Part shown: positions 27,704 to 37,232 of the stretch, piece by piece
How positions within the stretch are numbered: the first letter of the stretch is position 1
Layout of the letters: each line of letters begins with the position of its first letter
Assembly (NCBI RefSeq): GCF_004310865.1
Contig: NZ_SIXI01000001.1
Coordinates: forward strand, 558,001 to 622,000
Direction of reading: 5' to 3'
DNA: 64,000 nucleotides
From: Aquabacterium lacunae
GTDB taxonomy: Bacteria > Pseudomonadota > Gammaproteobacteria > Burkholderiales > Burkholderiaceae_C
Position numbers and translations under genes: made by a program
Notes under the pieces: model-generated
The model's database searches: none
What the model was told of the DNA's origin: nothing
The model's input: the letters and a program-made list of their open reading frames with translations, nothing else

Positions 27704-28861
27704 TCAGGCCACCACGCCCGCGTGCTCGGTCATGCGGGCCGACACCTCGCCCAGGTGATGCAGGGTGTCGCCCAGCGACAGCTCGATGCAGGTCAGGCGC
27801 TTGAAGTAGTGCGCGCCCACGTATTCGTCGGTCACGCCGATGCCACCGTGCAGCTGCGTGGCCTGTTGCCCCACAAAGCGCATCGATTGCCCCAGCTGCA
27901 CCTTGGCCTGCGCGACCGCACGGCGGCGCTCGGCCGCAGGCGCCGTGAGCTTGAGCGTGGCGAAGTAGCTCATGGAGCGAGCCAGCTCCAGCTGCATCTT
28001 CATGTCGGCCGCGCGGTGCCGCAGGGCCTGGAAACTGCCGATGACCACGCCGAACTGCTTGCGCGTGTTCAGGTAGTCCACCGTCAGCGCCAGCAAGGCT
28101 TCCATGGCGCCCACACCTTCGGCACACAGGGCCGCGATGCCGATGTCGACCATGTGCTCCAGCGCGTCGATGCCCTCGGCCACGATCAACGTGGCAGGCG
28201 TGTGGTCGAAACGCAGCTCGGCCGCGCGTGACGCATCCTGCAGCGGGTACAGCGCCGTCTGCAGGCCCGCCGCGCCCTTCTCGACCAGGAACAAGGCAAT
28301 GCCTTCGCGGCTGGCCACATCGCCACGCACGCGGGCCGGCACGATGTAGGCCTCGGCCACACCGTCATCACCGCCCACGGGCACCAGGTTCTTCACGCCG
28401 CTCAACAACCACTGACCACCTTGCTGCACGGCCGTGGTGGCCACCACGTTCAGGCGGTGGCGCGCGCCCTTTTCCTGCAGGGCCGGCAGCACACGTGCTG
28501 TGCCTTCGGCCACACGTGGCAACCAGGCCTGCTGCAAAGCGGCCGGCGCATGGTCACGCAGCAGGCCCGCGCCCATCAGGCTGGCCGCCGCATACGGTGA
28601 GGCCACCAGGCCGCGGCCCAGCTCTTCCATCACCACCATGGCCTCCACCGGGCCCATGTCCATGCCGTCGAAGTCGGCGGGCACGGCCAGGCCCAGCAGG
28701 CCCAGCCCCCCCAGGGCTTCCCAGGTGCTGCTGGGGTCGATGCCCTGTGCGCCACCGGCCTTGGCCAGCGCCCGACGGTGGTCGAAGGTGTGGTCCTTGT
28801 GCACCCAGCGGGCCACCATGTCGCGCAGTTGATCCTGGTCGGGCGTGAAATCGAAATCCAT
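27704..28861 (-). CDS. Acyl-CoA dehydrogenase, PimD-like small subunit
   Basis: A 385-residue acyl-CoA dehydrogenase homologue of the pimeloyl-CoA dehydrogenase small subunit type. The family C-terminal block QLHGGIGVTDEYVGAHYFKRL is present, but neither usual position of the catalytic glutamate is filled: there is no YEGT motif, and the position that carries it in long-chain enzymes is not acidic (IGIAAL). It therefore probably works only with its neighbour as a hetero-oligomer. The ATG at 28861 fits the family start MDFDFTPDQDQLR; the frame is open upstream but in low-quality sequence. It lies 52 bp after the large subunit gene. Confidence 0.82.
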   Translation of the reverse strand: MDFDFTPDQDQLRDMVARWVHKDHTFDHRRALAKAGGAQGIDPSSTWEALGGLGLLGLAVPADFDGMDMGPVEAMVVMEELGRGLVASPYAAASLMGAGLLRDHAPAALQQAWLPRVAEGTARVLPALQEKGARHRLNVVATTAVQQGGQWLLSGVKNLVPVGGDDGVAEAYIVPARVRGDVASREGIALFLVEKGAAGLQTALYPLQDASRAAELRFDHTPATLIVAEGIDALEHMVDIGIAALCAEGVGAMEALLALTVDYLNTRKQFGVVIGSFQALRHRAADMKMQLELARSMSYFATLKLTAPAAERRRAVAQAKVQLGQSMRFVGQQATQLHGGIGVTDEYVGAHYFKRLTCIELSLGDTLHHLGEVSARMTEHAGVVA

Positions 28862-28913
28862 GTCGGCGTCCTTTGGCGAATGTGTCGCTTGAAACCTGAG
28901 GCCCTGTGCAGGC

Positions 28914-30110
28914 TCAGCCCAGCAGGGTCTGCGCCACGATGTTGCGCTGCACTTCGTTGGAACCACCGTAGATGGTGGTCTTGCGGTAGTTGAAGTAGTT
29001 CGAGGCCAGCGGCGCGCTGTCCACGCGGCCGCCCGGAAAACCACCCGCGTACTGGTCACCCTGCCAGCCGGCCTCCATGGCCTCCATCAGGAAAGGCAAG
29101 GCGGCCGGGCCTGCGGCCAGCATCATCAGTTCGGTGTAGCGCTGCTGGATCTCGCTGCCACGGATCTTGAGCAGGCCCGCCACATCCAGCGCCTTCTTGC
29201 CGCCCTGCTCGGCGCTCAACACGCGCAGCACCATCATCTCCAGCGCCACGATGTCGACTTCCAGCAGCGCGATCTGGTCGCGAAAGCGCACGTCGTCGTA
29301 CACGCCTTCGGCCTGCGCGATGCGCTTGAGGCGCTCCAGCTCGCGCTTGGCGCGGTTCACGTCGGCAATGTTGGTGCGCTCGTGGGCCAGCAGGTACTTG
29401 GCGTAGGTCCAGCCCATGTTCTCCTGGCCCACCAGGTTCTCGACCGGCACTTCCACGTCGTCGAAGAAGACTTCGTTGACCTCGTGCTCGCCGTCGAGCG
29501 TGAGGATGGGCCGCACCTTCACGCCGGGCGACTTCATGTCGATCAGCAGGAAGGAGATGCCGGCCTGCGGCTTGCACTCGGTGTTGGTGCGCACCAGGCA
29601 GAAGATCCAGTCGCCATGCTGGCCCAGCGTGGTCCAGGTCTTCTGGCCATTGACGATGTAGACGTTGCCATGGCGCTCGGCGCGGGTCTTGACCGAGGCC
29701 AGGTCAGAGCCCGAACCCGGCTCGCTGTAGCCCTGGCTCCACCACACATCGCCGCTCATGATGCCGGGCAGGAAGCGCTCGTGCTGCTCGGGCGAACCGA
29801 AGGCCATGATGACGGGCGCCACCATCACCGGGCCGAAAGGCACGATGCGCGGGCTGCCGGCCATGGCGCACTCTTCTTCGAAGATGTGGCGCTGCACGGC
29901 ATCCCAGCCGGGGCCGCCGAACTGGCGCGGCCAGCCGTAACCATGCCAGCCCTTGCGGCCCAGGATGCGCGCCCAGCGCTGCATGTCGTCCTTGCTCAGG
30001 CGCTGCGCCTTGTGCACCTTCTCGGAAATCTCGGCCGGCAGGTTCTCGCGCACCCAGGCGCGAATGTCCTGGCGAAAGGCTTCCTGCTCGGGGGTGAAGG
30101 TCAGGTCCAT
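28914..30110 (-). CDS. Acyl-CoA dehydrogenase, PimC-like large subunit
   Basis: FAD enzyme of 398 residues that introduces the alpha-beta double bond in an acyl-CoA, closest in pattern to the pimeloyl-CoA dehydrogenase large subunit. FAD-binding blocks GYSEPGSGSDLAS and VNGQKTWTT are seen. The C-terminal motif is YGGSNEVQ, without the MCAD-type catalytic glutamate; E244 in LLAHERTNIAD sits where long-chain and isovaleryl-type enzymes keep theirs. It is third in the thiolase operon. Substrate class (dicarboxylyl-CoA) is inferred from the small subunit, glutaryl-CoA dehydrogenase and thiolase next to it. Confidence 0.86.
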   Translation of the reverse strand: MDLTFTPEQEAFRQDIRAWVRENLPAEISEKVHKAQRLSKDDMQRWARILGRKGWHGYGWPRQFGGPGWDAVQRHIFEEECAMAGSPRIVPFGPVMVAPVIMAFGSPEQHERFLPGIMSGDVWWSQGYSEPGSGSDLASVKTRAERHGNVYIVNGQKTWTTLGQHGDWIFCLVRTNTECKPQAGISFLLIDMKSPGVKVRPILTLDGEHEVNEVFFDDVEVPVENLVGQENMGWTYAKYLLAHERTNIADVNRAKRELERLKRIAQAEGVYDDVRFRDQIALLEVDIVALEMMVLRVLSAEQGGKKALDVAGLLKIRGSEIQQRYTELMMLAAGPAALPFLMEAMEAGWQGDQYAGGFPGGRVDSAPLASNYFNYRKTTIYGGSNEVQRNIVAQTLLG

Positions 30111-30161
30111 GTCGGTGTCTCCGTCGGTGTGTGCGTGGTCGGGTCTCGTGGCGACCCGGTG

Positions 30162-31346
30162 TCAGCTGAAGGCCTGGATGCCGGTCTGGGCGCGGCCCAG
30201 GATCAGGGCGTGGATGTCGTGGGTGCCTTCGTAGGTGTTGACCACCTCCAGGTTGACCACGTGGCGGATCACGCCGTATTCGTCGGAAATGCCGTTGCCG
30301 CCGTGCATGTCGCGGGCCACGCGGGCAATGTCCAGCGCCTTGCCGCAGTTGTTGCGCTTCATCAGCGAGGTGATCTCGGGGGCGGCCGTGCCTTCGTCTT
30401 TCATGCGGCCCAGGCGCAGCGAGCCTTGCAGGCCCAGGGCGATTTCGGTCTGCATGTCGGCCAGCTTTTTCTGGATCAGCTGGTTGGCGGCCAGCGGGCG
30501 GCCGAACTGGGTACGGTCGAGTGTGTACTGGCGCGCGGCGTGCCAGCAGAATTCGGCCGCGCCCATGGCACCCCACGAGATGCCGTAGCGGGCCGAGTTC
30601 AGGCAGGTGAAGGGGCCCTTGAGACCTTCCACATGGGGCAGCTCGTTCTCGGCCGGCACGAACACCTTGTCCATCACGATCTCGCCCGTGATGGAGGTGC
30701 GCAGGCCCACCTTGCCGTGGATGGCCGGCGCACTCAGGCCCGCCATGCCCTTTTCCAGGATGTAGCCACGGATCTTGCCCGCATCGTTCTTGGCCCACAC
30801 CACGAACACATCGGCCACGGGCGAATTGGTGATCCACATCTTGGCGCCGGTCAGCTCGAAGCCCCCAGGCACGCTGCGCGCGCGGGTCACCATGCTGCCG
30901 GGGTCAGAGCCATGGTTGGGCTCGGTCAGGCCGAAGCAGCCGATCCATTCGCCACGCGCCAGCCTGGGCAGGTACTTCTGCTTCTGCGCCTCAGAGCCGA
31001 ACTCGTTGATGGGCACCATCACCAGCGACGACTGCACGCTCATCATCGAGCGAAAGCCAGAGTCCACACGTTCGACCTCGCGGGCCACCAGACCGTAGCT
31101 CACGTAGTTCAGGCCCGCACCGCCGTACTCGGTGGGGATGGTCACGCCCAGCAGGCCCAGCTCGCCCATCTCCTGGAAGATGGCCAGGTCGGTGGTTTCG
31201 TGGCGGAAGGAATCGCGCACGCGCGGCATGAGGCGGCCTTCGCAGTAGGCGCGGGCCGCATCCATCACCTGGCGTTCGTCGTCAGACAGCTGCGAGTGCA
31301 GCATGAAGGGGTCTTCCCACTGGAAGGAGGCTTTGGCAGCAGACAT
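30162..31346 (-). CDS. gcdH: Glutaryl-CoA dehydrogenase
   Basis: Oxidises and decarboxylates glutaryl-CoA to crotonyl-CoA, with FAD and ETF. The 394-residue protein carries the GCDH C-terminal signature [16 protein letters not shown] with catalytic base E373, the block [17 protein letters not shown] for FAD and substrate, and [12 protein letters not shown]. The ATG at 31346 ([14 protein letters not shown]) is the normal GCDH start. Its neighbours suggest it finishes a dicarboxylate chain: thiolysis of a C7 3-oxo intermediate gives glutaryl-CoA. A role in lysine or tryptophan breakdown is equally known for the family. Confidence 0.92.
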   Translation of the reverse strand: MSAAKASFQWEDPFMLHSQLSDDERQVMDAARAYCEGRLMPRVRDSFRHETTDLAIFQEMGELGLLGVTIPTEYGGAGLNYVSYGLVAREVERVDSGFRSMMSVQSSLVMVPINEFGSEAQKQKYLPRLARGEWIGCFGLTEPNHGSDPGSMVTRARSVPGGFELTGAKMWITNSPVADVFVVWAKNDAGKIRGYILEKGMAGLSAPAIHGKVGLRTSITGEIVMDKVFVPAENELPHVEGLKGPFTCLNSARYGISWGAMGAAEFCWHAARQYTLDRTQFGRPLAANQLIQKKLADMQTEIALGLQGSLRLGRMKDEGTAAPEITSLMKRNNCGKALDIARVARDMHGGNGISDEYGVIRHVVNLEVVNTYEGTHDIHALILGRAQTGIQAFS

Positions 31347-31384
31347 GGGGGTGTCCTGTGAAGGCGACGGGAAAAAGAAAAAAC

Positions 31385-32587
31385 TCAGCAGCGCTCGATG
31401 ACCAGGGCCAGGCCTTGGCCCACCCCGATGCACAGGCTGACCACGGCGTAGCGGCCCTGGCGGCGCTGCAGCTCGCGCGCCACCGTGAGCAGCAGGCGTG
31501 CACCGGAAGCACCCAGCGGGTGACCCACGGCGATGGCGCCGCCGTTGGGGTTGACGCGCGGGTCATCGAAGGCCACGCCCAGCTGCTTGAGGCAGCCCAG
31601 CACCTGGCTGGCAAAGGCTTCGTTGATCTCGATGATGTCGAGCTGGTCGAGCGTGAGGCCCGCACGGGCCGTGGCCTTGCGAATGGCCTCGACCGGGCCC
31701 AGGCCCATGACGCGTGGGGCCACACCGGAAGCGGCAGCCGCCAGCAAGCGGGCCATGGGCTGGGCCCCGGCCTGCTCACCCACCGCGCGGTTGCCGAGCA
31801 GCAAGGCCGCAGCGCCATCGTTGATGCCCGAGGCATTGCCCGCCGTGACCACGCCGCCTTCGAACAGCGGGCGCAGCTTGGCCAGGGCCTCCAGGCTCAC
31901 GTCAGGGCGCGGGTGTTCGTCGGTGGCCACCACCACGGGCGGCGTCTTGCGGCCGGTGGGCACGGCGATGGGGTGGATCTCGCCTGCGAAAAAGCCGTCG
32001 GCCTGGGCGCGACCGAATTTGTGCTGCGAGGCGAGCGCGAAGGTGTCGGCCTGCTCGCGGGTGATGCCGAGGTCATGCGCCACGTTGTCACCCGTTTCAG
32101 GCATGGTGTGCGCGCCGTAGGGCCCGGTGATGCGGGGGTTGGGGAAGCGCGAGCCGATGGTGGTGTCGAACACCTGGATGTCGCGGCTGAAGGCCGATTC
32201 GGCCTTGGCCATGACGAAGGGCGCGCGGCTCATGCTTTCCACGCCACCGGCCAGGTACAGGGCCCCTTCGCCGCAGGTCACGGCCCGGGCCGCGTCGATG
32301 GCGGCGGCCAGGCCGCTGGCGCACAGGCGGTTCACCGTCTGCCCGGGCACGCTCACGGGAAAGCCCGCCAGCAAGGCCGCGTTGCGGGCCACGTTGCGAG
32401 AGTCTTCACCGGCCTGGTTGGTCGAACCCAGGATCACGTCTTCGATCTGGTCAAGGCGGAAGGGGCTGCGGGCCAGCAAGGCCTGCATGACGTCGGCCAC
32501 CAGGTCATCGGGCCGCACAGCCGACAAGGCCCCAGCATGGCGCCCGATGGGCGAACGCAGGCCGTCGTAGAGGTAAGCGTCGAGCAC
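31385..32587 (-). CDS. Acetyl-CoA acyltransferase / 3-oxoadipyl-CoA thiolase-like
   Basis: Thiolase of 400 residues that splits 3-oxoacyl-CoA with CoA. Active-site residues are C89 (NRLCASGL), H356 ([10 protein letters not shown]) and C386 (SLCIGVGQG). Its substrate-specificity group resembles PcaF/PaaJ and PimB. The start is taken as GTG at 32587 because GGAG lies six to seven bases upstream and homologues begin there; the in-frame ATG at 32623 overlaps a palindromic operator and has no ribosome binding site. First gene of the operon with gcdH and the two PimC/PimD-like genes. Confidence 0.88.
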   Translation of the reverse strand: MLDAYLYDGLRSPIGRHAGALSAVRPDDLVADVMQALLARSPFRLDQIEDVILGSTNQAGEDSRNVARNAALLAGFPVSVPGQTVNRLCASGLAAAIDAARAVTCGEGALYLAGGVESMSRAPFVMAKAESAFSRDIQVFDTTIGSRFPNPRITGPYGAHTMPETGDNVAHDLGITREQADTFALASQHKFGRAQADGFFAGEIHPIAVPTGRKTPPVVVATDEHPRPDVSLEALAKLRPLFEGGVVTAGNASGINDGAAALLLGNRAVGEQAGAQPMARLLAAAASGVAPRVMGLGPVEAIRKATARAGLTLDQLDIIEINEAFASQVLGCLKQLGVAFDDPRVNPNGGAIAVGHPLGASGARLLLTVARELQRRQGRYAVVSLCIGVGQGLALVIERC

Positions 32588-32604
32588 GTGGATCTCCGTT
32601 TGAA

Positions 32605-32621
32605 GTTCTGCAAAGCAGAAC
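32605..32621. promoter_or_regulatory. Operator-like palindrome, copy 1, in the thiolase leader
   Basis: GTTCTGCAAAGCAGAAC has 7-bp perfect arms around AAA. It lies 18 bases upstream of the GTG start and about 20-35 bases downstream of the predicted transcription start, a position suited to repression. An identical copy lies at 32749. Confidence 0.6.
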
Positions 32622-32646
32622 AATGAAACACCCCCCAGCGCGACGC

Positions 32647-32675
32647 AGTCTAGCAGCGCTGCTGAGCATGATCAA
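32647..32675 (-). promoter_or_regulatory. Predicted sigma-70 promoter of the thiolase-gcdH operon
   Basis: On the minus strand TTGATC (32670-32675) and TAGACT (32647-32652) are separated by exactly 17 bases. Transcription would start near 32640. The two palindrome copies lie on either side of it. Confidence 0.55.
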
Positions 32676-32728
32676 CCAGAGATCGCCCTCAGCCCCTCCC
32701 GCAATCCGCAGACAAATCAGGCTTAACT

Positions 32729-32765
32729 GTTCTGCAAAAACAAAAACAGTTCTGCAAAGCAGAAC
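32729..32765. promoter_or_regulatory. Operator-like palindrome, copy 2, with an extra half site
   Basis: Bases 32749-32765 repeat GTTCTGCAAAGCAGAAC exactly, 144 bp from copy 1. A third half site GTTCTGC stands at 32729-32735, 20 bp away. They lie upstream of the promoter and just after the stop of the aspartic protease gene. Confidence 0.55.
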
Positions 32766-32770
32766 ATGGA

Positions 32771-33451
32771 TCAGAATCGACGGATCAGGGTCAACTGATC
32801 GGCGGCCTTCTGCATCTGGAACCGGTTGAGGAAACTGTTGCCCAGCAGGATCTCGGACATGTTGCTGGGCATCACGGTGGCGTCCACGTTGAAGACTTCC
32901 ACGTCCTGAATGCGTACACGGTCGAGCTTGACCCGGTAGGTGTGAACCGAGCCATTGGCCGTATGGGCCATGCCCCGCTGGCCTTTCTCGTAGTCGATGC
33001 CCAATCGCCTCGCCTCTGCTGCCCCCATGGCCACCGAGGTGGCACCCGTGTCCACCATGAAGCGAACCGCTTTGCCATTGATGCTGCCTGCGGTGGTGAA
33101 ATGCCCGCCGCTGCCTGAGGTAAGCACAATCCGCTCTCCGCGTGCACCGCCTTGCCCGGGCTGATCACCGAGGCTCACGGGGGCTCCGCCCAGCCTGATC
33201 GTCTGGCGCTGCCCCGCCACCTCGACCACCGCCGAATCACCGGCCACGCTCAGCACCTTGACACCCTGGTGACTGTCGCCGGCAGCCAGGGCCTTGGGCG
33301 CGCTGCCAGCGATCACCAACAAGGCCTTGTTGCCCATCGCACCGGTCATGGCCACGCTGTGTGCGCCCCCAGCACCCTGGCCGTGCGTCAGGTCAGCCGA
33401 GCCGATCAGGCCAACGAGCAAGGCCCAGACCGCCAGTCGCCCAAGCACCAT
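32771..33451 (-). CDS. Retropepsin-like aspartic protease, clan AA (TIGR02281 type)
   Basis: A secreted or membrane-anchored protein of 226 residues. A hydrophobic N-terminal helix (signal peptide or anchor) precedes a region of SH3-like character and the C-terminal retropepsin fold with the single catalytic triplet DTGATS in FMVDTGATSVAM and the end motif ILLGNSFLNRF. One triplet means it acts as a dimer, as in viral proteases. The ATG at 33451 has AGG seven bases upstream; longer starts at 33457 and 33481 exist, the latter right behind the yajQ terminator. Physiological substrates are unknown. Confidence 0.82.
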   Translation of the reverse strand: MVLGRLAVWALLVGLIGSADLTHGQGAGGAHSVAMTGAMGNKALLVIAGSAPKALAAGDSHQGVKVLSVAGDSAVVEVAGQRQTIRLGGAPVSLGDQPGQGGARGERIVLTSGSGGHFTTAGSINGKAVRFMVDTGATSVAMGAAEARRLGIDYEKGQRGMAHTANGSVHTYRVKLDRVRIQDVEVFNVDATVMPSNMSEILLGNSFLNRFQMQKAADQLTLIRRF

Positions 33452-33486
33452 CGTCATCCCTGTCTGTTGTGTGTGCGTCATCGTGT

Positions 33487-33511
33487 GAAAACGCCCGGCA
33501 AGCCGGGCGTT
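33487..33511 (-). terminator. Rho-independent terminator of yajQ
   Basis: On the minus strand AACGCCCGG pairs with CCGGGCGTT around CTTG, followed by TTC. It lies nine bases after the yajQ stop. The T-run is short, so some read-through into the protease gene is likely. Confidence 0.65.
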
Positions 33512-33519
33512 CAGTGGGG

Positions 33520-34008
33520 TCAGTCGCGGTAGTTGCCGAAGTCGAAGGGGTAATCGAGCTCCTTGCGGATCACGCCTTGCGCGGCCTGCAGGTCGTCGCG
33601 CTTGTTGCCCGTGATGCGCACTTCCTCGCCCTGGATGCTGGCGTTGACCTTCATCTTGCTGTCCTTGATGACCTTGACCACCTTCTTGGCCAGCTCTGCG
33701 TCGATGCCGGCCTTGATCTTGACCACCTGCTTGACCTTGTCGCCACCGATTTTCTCGATCTTGCCCAGGTCCAGGAAGCGGATGTCCACCTTCTGCTTGG
33801 TCAGCTTGCTGTAGAGCACATCGCGCACCTGCTCGACCTGGAAGTCGCTGTCGGCAAAGATCACGACCTCTTTTTCCTTCTTCTTGAACTCAACCGCGGC
33901 ACTGGTGCCTTTGAAATCGAAGCGGGTGCCGATTTCCTTCGCGCTGGTGTCCACGGCATTGCCGACGGCCTCCAGGTTGGGGTCGAGCTTCACGTCAAAA
34001 CTGGGCAT
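33520..34008 (-). CDS. yajQ: YajQ family cyclic-di-GMP/nucleotide-binding protein
   Basis: A 162-residue cytosolic protein of the DUF520/YajQ family. It opens with MPSFDV and the block GTRFDFKGT, and ends in the conserved [10 protein letters not shown]-type tail (here [10 protein letters not shown]). Xanthomonas and Pseudomonas members bind cyclic di-GMP and modulate transcription regulators. A complete AAAGGAG stands ten bases before the ATG. It is divergent from murB with only 38 bp between the starts. Three GGDEF proteins elsewhere in this window could supply its ligand. Confidence 0.94.
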   Translation of the reverse strand: MPSFDVKLDPNLEAVGNAVDTSAKEIGTRFDFKGTSAAVEFKKKEKEVVIFADSDFQVEQVRDVLYSKLTKQKVDIRFLDLGKIEKIGGDKVKQVVKIKAGIDAELAKKVVKVIKDSKMKVNASIQGEEVRITGNKRDDLQAAQGVIRKELDYPFDFGNYRD

Positions 34009-34046
34009 GGAATCAATTCTCCTTTGGGGTCTGCGAAAATTCTGCC

Positions 34047-35075
34047 ATGCACTCGCCCCTGGCCGTCGAAAACGGCACCAACCTCAAGCCTTACAACACG
34101 TTCGGACTGCCCTGCGTGGCCCGCACCCTGGTGCGCATCACGTCGGAAGCCGACGTGCGCCGCCTGCTGGGTGACCCCGAGCTGGGCCGCGCCCCGAAAT
34201 TCATCCTGGGCGGCGGCAGCAACCTGGTGCTCACCCGCGACCTCGATGCCTGCGTGCTCAAGCTGGAGGTGAAAGGCCGCGCCCTGGTCGAAACCCGCGA
34301 CGATTGCCACATCGTGGAAGTGGGCGCCGGCGAGAACTGGCACGACACCGTGCAGTGGTGCCTGGCACAAGGCCTGCCCGGCCTGGAAAACATGGCTCTG
34401 ATCCCGGGCACGGTGGGTGCAGCCCCTGTGCAGAACATCGGGGCCTACGGCATCGAGCTGAAAGACCGCTTCGAATCGCTCGACGCGGTCGACCTGGTCA
34501 CGGGCCGCACCATCACCCTGACCGCCGAGCAATGCCGCTTCGGTTACCGCGACAGCGTGTTCAAGCAGCACCTGGCCGGCAAAAGCATCATCACGCGTGT
34601 GCGCCTGCGCCTGCCCAGGCCGTGGCAGCCGGTGCTGGGTTACCTGGAGCTGGAGCGCAAGGTGCAGGAAACCGGCATCACCGAGCCCAGCGCCCAGCAG
34701 ATCTTCGACTGGGTGTGCGCCGTGCGCCGCGCCAAGCTGCCCGATCCGGCCGTGGTGGGCAATGTCGGCAGCTTCTTCAAGAACCCGGTGGTCACGCCCG
34801 AGCAATGCCGCGACATCATCGCGCGCGACCCGCACATCGTGCACTACCCCATGGAGGACGGCAGCTTCAAGCTGGCCGCCGGCTGGATGATCGACGCGTG
34901 CGGCTGGAAGGGCAAGTCCATCGGTCGCGCCGGGGTGTATGAAAAGCAGGCCCTGGTGCTGGTCAACCGCGGCGGAGCCAGTGGCGCCGAGGTGGTCACC
35001 CTCGCGCGTGCGATTCAGGAGAGCGTGTACGGACGCTTCGGCATCCGGCTGGAGCCTGAGCCCGTGGTGGTGTGA
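34047..35075 (+). CDS. murB: UDP-N-acetylenolpyruvoylglucosamine reductase
   Basis: FAD enzyme that reduces UDP-GlcNAc-enolpyruvate to UDP-MurNAc in peptidoglycan synthesis. The 342-residue chain is of the long, type I (E. coli-like) form: [13 protein letters not shown] start, FAD block [25 protein letters not shown], the type I marker YRDSVFK and the catalytic serine in [10 protein letters not shown] near residue 242. It stands alone on the plus strand between yajQ and the CsgG-like gene. Confidence 0.96.
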   Translation: MHSPLAVENGTNLKPYNTFGLPCVARTLVRITSEADVRRLLGDPELGRAPKFILGGGSNLVLTRDLDACVLKLEVKGRALVETRDDCHIVEVGAGENWHDTVQWCLAQGLPGLENMALIPGTVGAAPVQNIGAYGIELKDRFESLDAVDLVTGRTITLTAEQCRFGYRDSVFKQHLAGKSIITRVRLRLPRPWQPVLGYLELERKVQETGITEPSAQQIFDWVCAVRRAKLPDPAVVGNVGSFFKNPVVTPEQCRDIIARDPHIVHYPMEDGSFKLAAGWMIDACGWKGKSIGRAGVYEKQALVLVNRGGASGAEVVTLARAIQESVYGRFGIRLEPEPVVV

Positions 35076-35149
35076 TCCCCCCTTGGAGGGGGGTGTGGCG
35101 CGAACAACTTGCATCAAGATGCCGGGATTCATTCCAAGGGAGTCCCGCC

Positions 35150-35959
35150 ATGCCAGACATGTCCATCCGCTTCGCCGCTGCCGCTCTGCTCGCCGGCATC
35201 GCGCTGCATTGCGCCGCTGAACCCAGTTCGGTGGGTGAGCGCAAGATCGCCGTGCCACGGTGCGACAAACCCGTCGCCAAGGTGATGATCGGCGAGATCA
35301 AGTGCAAATCGGTGGACTGTGGTTCGAACGCCGGAGGTGAAGACCCTCGCCGTTACAAGTGGTGGGAAAGCATCGGCACAGGCAATACCGTGAACCAACC
35401 CAGCTACACCGGTGTGGGCACGGGCATGACGGAAATGCTGGCCACTGCACTGTCACAGACGGGCTGCTTCGAAATCATGGAGCGTGCCGCTCTGGAAGAA
35501 CTGAACAAGGAACTGGCGCTGGTCGGGCGCAAGGTGGAGGCCGAGGCTGCAGATTACATGGTGACCGGGTCCATCACGTCGCTGGGCTTCGAACAAAGCT
35601 CCACAGGGTTGGGCGGCCTGGGGTTTCTGCCCAAGCCCATCGCGCTGCTGGCCGGCAGCGTGGACTTCAAAAAGTCCAAAGTCTGGATGAACATGGATCT
35701 CCGACTCGTTGATGTGAACAAAGCCAAACTCATGGGCTCCAGAACATTTGAAGCCAACAACCAGCGAAACGGTTTCGGTGTTTCCGCCGCAGGCTGGGCT
35801 GGCGTGGGTTTTGGCGGCAGCCATGCGGCCATCAGCGGATCTCCTCTCGAGGAGGTCGCACGAGATCTTCTGGTTCGCTCGACAGCGTTCGTGACCGACA
35901 CGCTGGCCAAAAAGAACGTGGTGGAGCGCATCGAATTCGCCTCCAACGGCAAAGAATGA
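35150..35959 (+). CDS. CsgG/HfaB family envelope protein
   Basis: An exported protein of 269 residues with the CsgG/HfaB fold pattern: after a signal peptide (about 1-26) come VGTGMTEMLATALSQTGCFEIMERAALEELNKE-like blocks (given here by their core GMTEMLATAL), then the family strand ADYMVTGSITSLGF and the helix-strand block RLVDVNKAKLMGSRTFEA near the end. CsgG forms the outer-membrane pore for curli; HfaB serves holdfast anchoring. No other curli or holdfast gene is here, and the signal peptide has LHC rather than a clear lipobox, so secretion-pore function is uncertain. The ATG at 35150 follows AAGGGAG. Confidence 0.75.
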   Translation: MPDMSIRFAAAALLAGIALHCAAEPSSVGERKIAVPRCDKPVAKVMIGEIKCKSVDCGSNAGGEDPRRYKWWESIGTGNTVNQPSYTGVGTGMTEMLATALSQTGCFEIMERAALEELNKELALVGRKVEAEAADYMVTGSITSLGFEQSSTGLGGLGFLPKPIALLAGSVDFKKSKVWMNMDLRLVDVNKAKLMGSRTFEANNQRNGFGVSAAGWAGVGFGGSHAAISGSPLEEVARDLLVRSTAFVTDTLAKKNVVERIEFASNGKE

Positions 35960-35972
35960 CCACAGGCTCCGT

Positions 35973-37232
35973 TCAGGGCGTGAGCTCATTCAAGGGCAGG
36001 TCAGCGGAAGTGAGCACCCACCTGTCACGCCCCTGACGCTTGGCGCGGTACAAGGCATCGTCAGCCATCGAGATCAACCGGTCCACCGATGCGCCTGGTT
36101 GGTCGGGAGCCATCAGACACAAACCCTGGCTGATGGAAACCCGAGCGCCACTGGGCGAAGCCTCGTGCCGAAGGCTCAGCCCCGAGACCGCCTGCTGCAG
36201 GCTGTCGGCCAGCCGGCACGCCGAAGCCTCGGTGGCCCAGGGCAGCATCACGATGAATTCTTCGCCCCCCCACCGGGCCAGCACTGCACCACCGCCACTG
36301 ACCGCGCTGGCCATCGCCTGGGCGATCAGTTTCAGGCATTGATCACCGGCCGGGTGTCCATGGCGATCGTTGTAGGCCTTGAAATGGTCGACGTCGATCA
36401 GGCACAAGGCCACGGGCTGCCGCGTATGGCGATGCTCAGCCCAGGCCTGTGCCAGATGCGCCTCGAAGTCGCGTCGGTTGGGCAAGCCAGTCAGGCCATC
36501 CAGGCGAGACAGGCGGGCATAAGCGCGCCTTGAAGCCTCCAGCGCATCGCGCAGGGTCTGTGCCCGATCAGAGCCTGCAAACCGACGCCGCTCTTCCAGC
36601 TCCAGCCGGTAGTTCATCACCAGTGTGTAGGCCGTGATCAGCAGCACCAGCATGACCAGCGAAAGCTCCATCTGCCAGCCAAACGACCCCGGAGGTCGGC
36701 CAGCGTAGACCACTCGCCCGACCAACATGCCACAGGTAAAGCCCGAGAAAACGGCGGCATATTGAAAGGGAAATCGCTGCACAAGGTTACCGTAGATCAC
36801 GATGGGCATCAGGCCCGCATAGTAGGTCGTGGCCAACGGGCTTTGCGAGTGCGCCACGATCACCAGCAGACTCACTCCTGCACCGATGCCTGTCAGCATC
36901 ACGATCGTGTCAATCAACCACCCCGGCAGGGCCAGCACGTCCTTCTTGAACGCAGTGGTCCCCACCAGCAACAACAGTGCGGGCGGCGTGAAGTAAAGCA
37001 GGCGGATACGCCAGCCAAGCTCCACGGCATCGGGTACGAGGATGGTATCGACAGCCAGGAAGACGTTGTAGATGACCAGTGCGACCGCGCCACTGACCAG
37101 GTGGTGGTTGAGACGGGCCTCCTTGCGCGAATCGGCAAACCGAGCCTCCATCGTCGGGTCCGTGAACTTCAAGGCCGGAGGGCGCCAGCCCATCAAAGCG
37201 CGCAAGGCCTGCACCATAGACCAAGCGTTCAT
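35973..37232 (-). CDS. Membrane diguanylate cyclase (GGDEF), I-site absent
   Basis: A 419-residue protein with about six hydrophobic segments in its first 210 residues, a short coiled coil and a C-terminal GGDEF domain. The active-site motif is GGEEF in LARWGGEEFIVML, and the substrate/metal block DVDHFKAYNDRHGHPAGD is intact, so it should make cyclic di-GMP. The inhibitory RxxD site nine residues before GGEEF is missing (GGGA), predicting weak product inhibition. Its ATG overlaps the stop of the upstream cyclase gene in ATGA. Confidence 0.92.
   Translation of the reverse strand: MNAWSMVQALRALMGWRPPALKFTDPTMEARFADSRKEARLNHHLVSGAVALVIYNVFLAVDTILVPDAVELGWRIRLLYFTPPALLLLVGTTAFKKDVLALPGWLIDTIVMLTGIGAGVSLLVIVAHSQSPLATTYYAGLMPIVIYGNLVQRFPFQYAAVFSGFTCGMLVGRVVYAGRPPGSFGWQMELSLVMLVLLITAYTLVMNYRLELEERRRFAGSDRAQTLRDALEASRRAYARLSRLDGLTGLPNRRDFEAHLAQAWAEHRHTRQPVALCLIDVDHFKAYNDRHGHPAGDQCLKLIAQAMASAVSGGGAVLARWGGEEFIVMLPWATEASACRLADSLQQAVSGLSLRHEASPSGARVSISQGLCLMAPDQPGASVDRLISMADDALYRAKRQGRDRWVLTSADLPLNELTP

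Noticed and set aside
32588-32623. ATG at 32623 as the thiolase start
   Set aside because: It would place the operator palindrome inside the gene and has no ribosome binding site; the GTG at 32587 has GGAG and fits homologues.
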